Assembly (NCBI RefSeq): GCF_003086295.3
Contig: NC_092050.1
Coordinates: 157,176,699-157,240,698, forward strand
Direction of reading: 5' to 3'
Origin: Arachis hypogaea
Lineage: Eukaryota; Streptophyta; Magnoliopsida; Fabales; Fabaceae
DNA: 64,000 bases
A program made the translations under genes and the position numbers. This document shows positions 56,352-64,000 of this stretch, in pieces (the first letter of the stretch is position 1; every line of letters begins with the position of its first letter). Below the pieces are notes generated by a model. The model was not told where the DNA came from, did not search any database, and was given only the letters and a program-made list of their open reading frames with translations.

Positions 56352-57180
56352 AGAATTCAGAGTCTTCGATCACAATTAAAGTCTGTAAGACTCACTACTA
56401 CCACTACTGAATATCTTACAAAAATTAGGCAATTAGTAGATTCATTAATTGCCTTAGAGGCACCGTTCTCTGAAGATGAATATATTCAAACCATTCTTGA
56501 TGGAGTCACGGAAGAATATCAAGGCTTCATTGGCACTATCATGGCAAAAATGGGCAAGTTTACAGTAGTTGAAACAGAATCATACCTGATAGCATATGAA
56601 GACATGCTAAATCGATTCAAGAAACCTTCACAACCAATTCCTTTAGCCAATTTATCTCAATCTTCTATCCCTTCGGATCAGAATTTTCAAAGAAACTACA
56701 ATCCTTCTAGAGGCAGAGGAAGAGGAGGAAGATTCATGAGAGGTGGTAGATTTACCAACTCAAGTTTGACCAGCAATTTCAGTCACCTAATGCAACATTT
56801 TCAGCTCAATCATATCACCATCCAGCCCCTCCACCATCCTTTCATCAACCTAGGACATTTTTGGCAGCACCACCGTCATCATCGTCATCACCATGTGACA
56901 GCTGAACCTAATAACCTTCTTCAAGCTGCTGAGAATCAGATTGGGTCAGATCAGTTGTATATAGGTAATGGTCAAGGTATCAAGATTTCTAACTCTGGTT
57001 CTTCTACTCTTTATGATTCAAATACTGCTCTTTCTTTCAAATTAACTAATCTATTACTTGTGCCTCAAATAACCCAAAATCTCTTGAGCGTTTCTAAATT
57101 TGCAGCTGATAAGTTGTGTTGGGATGCAACAATCTGCCTCAACACTTCATATGTTATGTTATTTCTGCCTCAACACTCAT
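56352..57180 (+). pseudogene. Ty1/copia gag-protease fragment inserted in the FTR gene
   Basis: From about 56352 the frame reads RIQSLRSQLKSVRLTTTTTE, then TKIRQLVDSLIALEAPFSED, a UBN2-type Gag core, a glycine/arginine-rich segment (SRGRGRGGRFMRGGRF) and a proline/histidine-rich stretch with a frameshift at about 56760. The protease-side reading is HVTAEPNNLLQAAENQIGSD and LLLVPQITQNLLSVSKFAAD. The zinc knuckle and the protease active site (DSGAT) region are deleted between these parts. No LTR or target duplication was found beside it, so this is a fragment joined to the FTR gene rather than a full insertion. Confidence 0.8.
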
Positions 57181-57444
57181 AAGTTGTGTTATTTCTTTTA
57201 TGTTAATACAGCTTCACTACTCAACATTAAAACTACTGAGGACATTGTTGGTATAGTAGAACCCTCTGAATGGCTTGCATTTGATTGCTGCTGCTGCAAT
57301 GTGAATTCCCTATGCGCCTGTTTTTACATTTCAAACGAGAACATGTAACAATGACTAGTACTATAGTTTTAGCAAGATGTGACATCCATTCCACATTGAG
57401 AGCTTACCTCAGAAAATCTTCCTGGTTGAAGGTGTTTTATATGT

Positions 57445-57552
57445 GTTAGGATTGGCGGTTCCAGCCCAAAAGGCGCCTCTGAGTTGTTCAGATATGAAGG
57501 GTATTGGCGGTTCCAGCCCAAAAGGCGCATCTGAGTTACTGAGATATGAAGG
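57445..57552. repeat. ~52-bp tandem duplication
   Basis: Two adjacent near-identical copies containing ATTGGCGGTTCCAGCCCAAA and AGGCGC-TCTGAGTT, ending GATATGAAGG. Confidence 0.85.
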
Positions 57553-58250
57553 TTAACTCACTGATGGCTGATTTGGCATGGTTGGTTTGTTAGGTAGGGA
57601 TGCGTAGTGCAAAGGGTTGCCTTGGTGTAGACGCAGACTTTCTATCATGTTTACAGGGATGGCCCTGTTTTCTTTACTAAACTCCATACTCATTCTTGAG
57701 AATTGTAAAGGCTGCAATGCTTCGGGAAATCTCATAAACTTTCCCTACAGTTTAGAATAAATCTTCCTTGAAAGCCTTTTCTATGGCCACTTGATATAAT
57801 ATATAATCTAAGTAAGCATAAACTTTGAGTTCTTCATCACAAGAATCCCCCCATGAATTCATGCTATAATGTTATTAATTGTAAGCAAAATTATGCTAAA
57901 ATATATTGCCTATACCGCCCTGTTTTTTTCATAATGAAACTAATGAAGTGCACCATTTAATATCAAAGCATGAAAGAAACTCTAGAGTTACCTTGATAGA
58001 ATTCGGAATTAGATTTTAGAAGGCTTTCATTTTTTCATTGATCCTACTCCTTCTTCTCTGCTCAACAAAAAAAAATTACCATAAGTTTGAATGAAATCAA
58101 AACCAAGTACTAGAAAAAGCCACGGATTTAGAAAAACCTTTTTTTGACAAATTATGAACTTCTGCTTTGCTCCTCTTTGATGAACTCCTGGAAGGTACAG
58201 ACTTTGCTGGAACATCTTCTACCAAGGCTTCAACACCCTCTTACATTCAG
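57553..58250 (-). pseudogene. PIF-type bHLH transcription factor fragments
   Basis: On the minus strand a piece at about 58250-58146 reads VEALVEDVPAKSVPSRSSSK, then RSKAEVHNLS, the run-up to the basic region of phytochrome-interacting factors (RSK-AEVHNLSERRRRDRINEK). A separate exon at 58057 down to about 58017 reads RRRSRINEKMKAF and hits a stop. About 300 bases further, 57735-57553 reads MRFPEALQPLQFSRMSMEFS and LHQGNPLHYASLPNKPTMPN, which fits a PIF C-terminal tail by order and style, though this is less certain. The helix-loop-helix half is missing and the frame is broken. Confidence 0.65.
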
Positions 58251-58319
58251 AAATTCTCAACCAATTGTGTTTCAAAAATGAGTACAGAAAAAGGTGTGTC
58301 TCCAAACAATATTCATAAT

Positions 58320-58610
58320 AACGCCAGGAGAAGAACATGCATGTGACATTAGTTCACAACCACGAAGAGCATAAATAAACTCCAGCAATTGTTTCTTTGC
58401 ATCATCATACAGAATCACTTTATTAGCATCCTTTCTATTAGCTTCGCTACATTCATGAAAAAGAAAAGTGAGTATTTAAGAATATGATCAGTGAGGTATG
58501 TATAAATAATTAAATATCATACAATTGCATAGATATCTTTTACCTAGTGGATAAGATGCGGGCAAACAACCGCTCCATGTCAAGCAGCCTTGATAAAGCT
58601 TTTCAAAATT
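58320..58610 (-). pseudogene. MSH6 (MutS homologue) gene fragments, two exons
   Basis: Minus-strand exon a (58610-58544) reads KALSRLLDMERLFARILST. Exon b (from 58446 down) reads ANRKDANKVILYDDAKKQLL and EFIYALRGCELMSHACSS. In MSH6 this is the lever/clamp region: (D)MERLLARL...NKVVLYEDAAKKQLQEFI-ALRGCE-M. Only about 70 codons remain and there is no ATPase domain. The pieces lie directly upstream of the PIF fragments on the same strand although the source genes are unrelated. Confidence 0.7.
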
Positions 58611-58619
58611 CTAGTGCAT

Positions 58620-60459
58620 AAGGTAAATTAGCTCCCTAAAACGCAAATCATATATAAAAAATACTACTATTTACTAATATGTATTGGTTCTAAATCCACT
58701 GATTATGATCAAATCAATTGTAACATCTAAATGGCATAATAATGAGCACCACTAGCATAAAAATCATAAAAAATCATAAAAACTAAAAGTAATAATGATG
58801 GCAAAAAAAAATCCACCTTTTTTAATAATAATAATAATCAAGTCGAAACATTAAGTAATCCAAAAAAAAAAAAATACAATAAAAGTGAACAAAATATAAT
58901 GCTTAGGTCACTAAAGGTTTATATGCCCACAGAAAAACAATAAGAACAAGAATAATAAAAGAAGGAAAAGTTATAAATCTAATCTTGTGAGAAATTATAA
59001 TTATTACGATGGTGATTATCATTCAATTTTGTAAGATTTTTAAAGGTATTTTTTTTATCCTATACTCGATCATATTATGATCCTTCGATATGAATGAGAC
59101 TGCAATTTTTATTCGATTCCCATCATCAACCTAAATAAAATATTAACATTTAAACATTAAGATTACCTACCAAAATATCAAAGAAAGAATGAGGAAAAAA
59201 ATAGTGTATAATATTACTTTTATATTAAAATTATCATTCAACTCGCAATCCACACACCCGCGTCATTCCTATATATATCGAGCAAAATATATTAGAGAGT
59301 ACTATATAATTGTATAAATTTTATATCAATAACTACTAATTATATTATCTTACGATATAGTTTTGAGGGTGGGAAGGCCTCTGATTCTTTAAGTTCAAAT
59401 TGTGAAAAAATTATATTTAGAGTGGTCTCAAAATCATAAAATGAACAATTTTTTTAATACTTCATCTAAAAAAGGTCAGTTCATGTGTAAGTCAGTGTTT
59501 GCTTTTTTGTTCATACAATTAAGTAATTAACAAAAAATCAGAAAATACATTTACTAATTTTAAGGATGTCCTCTTTCGCTTGAACTATTTTTTAATGAAA
59601 AATGAATCTAGCAAAATAATTTATCTTTTAACACGATCAATCACTACTAGGTGCCAATATTGATGACCTTCGTAAATAATTTTAGATACAAAATAAATAC
59701 CTAATCAAGAAAAAATCATTATAGTTATTAAATTTATTTTATACTAATATTTGCTAATTTGAATTTAAAAATGATATAAACTTACTTAAATAACAAGCAT
59801 ATGTTTTTATACGACAAACTTTTTTTATACAAAAACAAATTTTATGTATATTAAATATAAATGCATTATGTTATGTTATATGATATATGCAATAATTTTT
59901 ATTCTTTTTAAACAGTCAACTTTGACTAAATAAACATCTATAATACAAGATTTCAAACTGCTGGGATCCATTTTTGTCTTCTCTACCATCTTATGTTAAT
60001 TTGCCACTTATTTATATGCGCAATACAAATAACAAATGCTAGTATTATTGTAATATACACTTCTATATACTAACCACAAAAATTGGAGGTAAAACTAATA
60101 ACCACTTTTTCTATTCAACTCTGTTCTTATCATATCTTCATATCTGCTACTAAGAGTAGCACAAGAGAATTAATTGGCTTGTTTGGTATCAAACTCTTGA
60201 ATACATCTTTGTGAATTGCAACTTCTGAAAATACTATATTCTCCTTATCGCTGCCAAAGATAAATTAACATAAATAAAAATAGCTAAACAAATCCACAAC
60301 ACCATTAAAAAATAATATACTTATTAAGTTTATTTACTTATCCACCAATAGATTATCATACAAGTATGTTGTAATTGTAAGTTTAATATTATCCAAACCT
60401 ATCGAAGCTGTTAGTTTAAAAGACATGTAATCCACTAAATATAAAAAAAAAACTGTTAC

Positions 60460-60503
<44 letters not shown>

Positions 60504-61040
60504 CTAAACTACTTATTATATAGTACTCATAATCAATGTTGACAAAATTGCATGCAAATTCGTAAAAACGTACATTTTTACGGTTCAACTCCCTCTTTTC
60601 GTTGCGCTTCTGCTGTACGAGTGTGTAGAGTAGGAATTATACAAAAGTGCTGTGTAAAATGTAAACTCTTCAGAATCGTGACTTTGCCAGAAAAAAAAAT
60701 ATCTCAAAAAGGGTGGTCTAAAACCTTGCTTTTCACTTAAAAAAATGTACATACTATATACATACTATTATTTTAGTTTACTAAAATGTACATACTATTA
60801 TTTTCAATTTTTAAAATATTAAATTAGTGACATACAGTTTAATCTTAGCTTTTAGTGAATTTGTCAAAAGAATTATTTTTTTAAATGCCACAAAATAAAA
60901 AGCACTTTTTGAAATATTGTTTTATCAATAAACTAATTGTTTTGTGGGGTTCAAAATAATGATTTTCTGATTTTCTCCATAACTTTCGTTCAGATACCAT
61001 AGCATCCCAAATTTAAATTGTGAGTCCCTATATCATAGGA
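58620..61040. other. AT-rich intergenic region with microsatellites
   Basis: Contains an (ATA)n tract at about 60460-60500 and generic AT-rich sequence. A slightly GC-richer block at 60545-60735 gives open frames but nothing recognisable. Confidence 0.5.
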
Positions 61041-61043
61041 TCT

Positions 61044-61049
<6 letters not shown>

Positions 61050-61108
<59 letters not shown>
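61050..61108. repeat. (AT)n microsatellite
   Basis: About 58 bp of uninterrupted AT, directly beside the plastid-derived segment. Confidence 0.9.
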
Positions 61109-61111
<3 letters not shown>

Positions 61112-61112
<1 letters not shown>

Positions 61113-61285
61113 TAGTGTTTTTGTTCATATCTCGGAAGTGTAGGGCAGACGATTTTAAAACGGACTCCCCATTCATTAGATAGAGAAGATCACCAAAATT
61201 TCGTGATGCGCTGCCGAACTTATTCCAATTCAATAAGAGATCTCAATATTATATCTTGAAGAGGACTCGAACCTCCACGCTCTTT
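61112..61285 (-). other. Nuclear plastid DNA insertion (trnL-CAA to ndhB spacer)
   Basis: The minus strand reads AAAGAGCGTGGAGGTTCGAG followed by TCCTCTTCAAGATA, the 3' half of chloroplast trnL-CAA. It then continues into the downstream spacer (ATAATATTGAGATC, later CACGAAATTTTGGTGATC and GAATGGGGAGTCCG). The tRNA 3' end reads AGATA where the plastid has AGGCA, consistent with decay after transfer. The acceptor-stem 5' half and anticodon are missing. Confidence 0.75.
61252..61284 (-). pseudogene. trnL-CAA 3' fragment (plastid origin)
   Basis: The T-arm (GGAGGTTCGAGTCC) and adjoining acceptor strand of plastid tRNA-Leu are present; the sequence diverges upstream of AAAGAGCG. It is not a functional tRNA gene. 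Confidence 0.7.
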
Positions 61286-61309
61286 GTTGAGATCCAATAC
61301 ATGAATAGG

Positions 61310-61600
61310 AATGAAAGGAACAATGTTTTACAAAAAAACTTTTTTTTTCTCCTTCTAGAAATTATTATTATGGGAATATAAATTTTTTGAAATTATATAG
61401 TCTTTGTTTTGACATTATAGATTATAATAAAAAATTAAAAATTTATAAAATCAAACTACTTTTACAAAAAAATTATATGAAAAAAATTCTTATCAGTTAA
61501 ATTATATGTAATAATTATTTAAAGAAAAAAAGTGAAAATATAAATTAAAAAAATAAATAATAAAAATTTAAAACTAAATTAAAAAATTAAAAAATTATAC

Positions 61601-61655
<55 letters not shown>

Positions 61656-62290
61656 ATTTTTATATAAATAATATTAAAAAATTATTTTTAATTATATTTA
61701 ACTATAAATTTAATGTATTTCTTATAATTTTATAAATTTATTTAAATTATATTATCTTATCATTTCTGAATTATTTCCATCATATCATTCTTTTTTTAAG
61801 AAAAGGAGATAAAAGAAACTGTTTGAATAACATGGTAACTAAAAAAAAAAAAACTTATATTAATTTTTTTTAGTGAATATCATGCTATATGAATATCAAC
61901 AATAAATTACTTGTACAGAACACGGAATGATCCTAACCAAATTTTATAACTGATATAAACAAATTATATTTATATTTGTAATTAAAATACGAATAAAAGT
62001 AAAAAAAAAAATATAGTCACACTTAATCTTTTATGTTCATGAAATTTTATTATAAAATGTTTGATAATTTTGATGATTAATTATTTTATTAAAAATAGAA
62101 AAATATTATTTACATATTAAAAATTAGTCATTATGCTTTTTGTGTAAGAATATATATCGTTTAATTTATTTTTTAATATATATTTTATATTTTAATATGT
62201 ATTTTATATGAGTGACTGATTTTTTGTGCCTATCAAATATGATTACTAAAGTATATGTAAAATATGTATAAAATATATACAAATATATAT
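61310..62290. other. AT-rich sequence with an (ATA)n tract
   Basis: An (ATA)n microsatellite lies at about 61601-61654. No gene or element supported. Confidence 0.6.
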
Positions 62291-62296
62291 TTGATG

Positions 62297-62737
62297 TAGG
62301 GGTGAGCACGGGTAACGGGTACCCGATTATCCATCCGAATTCGAACCGAATCAATTAAATTGGTTCTGAAACTAACGGGTAATCGGGTCCAACCTGAACC
62401 AAACCGATGATTTTTGTTAGTGATTGGTTCGGGTATCGGTTTTGGGGGTGTGGAACCCGAACCAACCCGCGAACCCGATCATATATTAATTAAATAAAAA
62501 AAATAAAAAAATATATATGACTTTTCCATTAGACAATGATTATTCATTATTAATATGTTTGAATTTTAATGAGTTTAGTTTTTAATGTATTTGGTGTTTA
62601 ACATGTTTATTGTACTTGTTGAATTTTTAAGATAAAAATTTGGTTTTTTTTATGAATTTCAAAGTCATCGGGTACCCAATTACCTGAACCGAACCAATCT
62701 GTTCTTAATCGGTTTGGTTTGGTTCGGGTACAGGGCA
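62297..62737 (+). mobile_element. hAT-like MITE, 3' end uncertain
   Basis: It begins TAGGGGTGAGCACGGGTAAC, a typical hAT terminus followed by clustered CGGGTA/ACCCGA and GGTTCGG motifs. Similar clusters recur at about 62665-62735, as expected for the other subterminal region. The right terminal repeat and target duplication could not be identified, so this may be a truncated copy. Confidence 0.5.
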
Positions 62738-62830
62738 AAAAACTAGAATAAGCTAAGAGAAGTTGCAAATTACCTAAATAAGCCAAAGTGAAATTCGTTT
62801 CAGCAATGAACCAAACCATATATTTATATA

Positions 62831-63015
62831 ATTCGAACCAATGTGGTTCGAACTCGAATCATTAATAATTCAAACCAGCTTGGTTCGAATTACACACAAA
62901 CACACGCACACACATAATTCGAACCAACTTGGTTCGAATTACACACAAACACACGCACACACTAATTCGAACCAGCTTGGTTCGAATTACACACACAATA
63001 ATTTATGGTATAATT
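62831..63015. repeat. Minisatellite of TTCGAACC-x-GGTTCGAA palindromes, 48-49 bp period
   Basis: Units start near 62831 (diverged), 62867, 62916 and 62964. Each has an ~25-bp palindrome AATTCGAACCA/TGGTTCGAATT followed by ACACAC(A)AACACACGCACAC. A shorter AATTCGAATT follows at about 63012. The frame across it (62841-63050) only translates the repeat. Confidence 0.85.
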
Positions 63016-63149
63016 CGAATTATGCTGTTAAAAAATTAATAATTTATTAAAAAAATTAATAATTTAAAAATTAAAAAATATATATTTTTATTTCATACGT
63101 TAAAAAAAACTAACAAAATATTTAATTACATACTTTTTTAAAATATTAA

Positions 63150-64000
63150 TGAGCTATCAATTCGAATTCTATACAATACTTTTCTGTCTATTTTTAATAG
63201 TTCATGAATATTTATTAATAAATTTTTTTAATAAATTTTTTTAAATTATACTACAAAAAAATATTTTATCCTATGCAAAACAATTTTTAAAAAATGGCTT
63301 AAAAAATATTAGGAGTACTATAAAATTTTGTAATGTTATAATAATTTAGGTAAATACATGCATGTACTCAAATTTTAAATAAAATACTCTACATAGTCAA
63401 TAATAATTTAGAAATGAAAGAAAATATTTTATTCCATACAAAATAATTAAAAAATATATTTTATTCTATACAAAATAATTTTAAAAAATGGCTTAAAAGA
63501 TGTTATGAGTACTATAAAAGTTTGTAATATTCTAGTGATTTAGGTAAATACATGATAAAAATATTTTTTCTTTAATTTTTAAATTATTAGTGACTATGTG
63601 GAGTATTTCTTTAATATTTTTATAGTACTTCTAACATCTTTTAAGCTATTTTTTAAATTATTTTGCATAGAATAAAATATTTTTTTATGGTATAATTTAA
63701 ATAAATTTATTAAAAAATATTCATGATAATTTTTTAATAAAATTATTTAAATTATATGGTGAGATATTACATGATTCGAATTACGCATAGCGAAGTTCGA
63801 ATTACTCTGATTCAAATTATATGGTAAGCAATTCGAATTCTATACAATACTCTTCTGCCCATTCTTGATAGCTCATGAATATTTTTTAATAAATTTATTT
63901 AAATTATACCACAAAAAAATATTTTATTCTATGCAAAATAATTTAAAAAATGGCTTAAAAGATGTTAGAAGTACTATAAAAATTTGTAATGTCCTAATGA
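63150..64000. repeat. Four copies of an ~90-bp AT-rich repeat, one inverted
   Basis: A segment containing AAAAATGGCTTAAAA and AGTACTATAAAA occurs at about 63260-63350, 63450-63545 and 63905-64000 in plus orientation and at about 63600-63695 inverted. Copies are often preceded by GAATTC-TATACAATACT and ATGAATATT. The array runs off the window end. Confidence 0.75.

Noticed and set aside
57340..57420. Helitron 3' end near 57357 on the minus strand
   Set aside because: CTAG-T is present, but the upstream hairpin is only about four weak base pairs.
60545..60740. 62-codon frame in a GC-richer block
   Set aside because: No homology recognised, no splice or promoter context.
62831..63015. CRISPR-like regular repeats
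   Set aside because: The spacers are nearly identical AC-rich sequence, the genome is plant, and no cas genes exist; this is a minisatellite.

Overview
This is plant nuclear DNA: AT-rich, with microsatellites, GT-AG introns, plastid-targeted protein genes, a Pol II-type U2 snRNA gene and many plant transposons. A legume such as peanut (Arachis) fits best. That is an inference from the overall texture and from GGGTGTAT-rich introns in a FAR1/ULP transposon, and it was not checked by any search.

Layout. 1-0.57 kb is a GC-rich repeat fragment. 0.75-1.8 kb is a broken Ty1/copia gag with its primer-binding site. 2-4 kb has weak signs of a minus-strand transcription unit. 4.3-4.5 kb is an array of 31-bp palindromes. 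6-9 kb is a deleted hAT transposon. 9-20.9 kb is mostly AT-rich repeats: a Helitron-like end at 9.83 kb, an LTR-like non-coding block at 13.35-16.45 kb, and duplicated (GA)n tracts at 18.3-18.7 kb. 20.88-22.62 kb is a complete non-autonomous hAT element with a perfect 8-bp target duplication. 23.8-25.0 kb is an intact F-box/DUF295 gene, probably the best ordinary host gene in the window. 25.4-26.3 kb is a plastid-type protein pseudogene. 26.7-26.9 kb is a U2 snRNA gene with promoter and 3' box.

From 27.7 to 44 kb the window is a mosaic of gene pieces. It holds a 373-bp inverted repeat, an RS-rich splicing-factor-like exon, ADP-glucose pyrophosphorylase exons with stops, coiled-coil exons, an ECHIDNA/TVP23 exon, an enolase exon, a small C2H2 zinc-finger gene and the C-terminal third of ceramide kinase. 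Two Helitron-type 3' ends (38.31 kb on +, 41.97 kb on -) suggest that rolling-circle transposons captured many of these pieces.

The centrepiece is 45.70-55.80 kb, a roughly 10.1-kb MULE-class transposon. It has an intact five-exon FAR1/MURA-type transposase (+ strand) facing a roughly 20-exon ULP1-like (C48) cysteine protease gene (- strand). The protease gene keeps its catalytic residues but carries a premature stop in exon 7. The architecture resembles the Kaonashi/ULP MULEs. An octamer, GGGTGTAT, recurs in the introns of both genes, always in the sense orientation of the host transcript, and several introns are recognisably homologous to one another. This is the most unusual signal here.

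Just beyond the element lies a plastid ferredoxin-thioredoxin reductase variable-chain gene whose 3' end is replaced by copia gag/protease sequence. Next come PIF-type bHLH and MSH6 gene fragments (57.5-58.6 kb) and a nuclear plastid DNA insertion carrying the 3' half of trnL-CAA (61.1-61.3 kb). The window ends with a hAT-like fragment, a second palindromic minisatellite and a dispersed AT-rich repeat.
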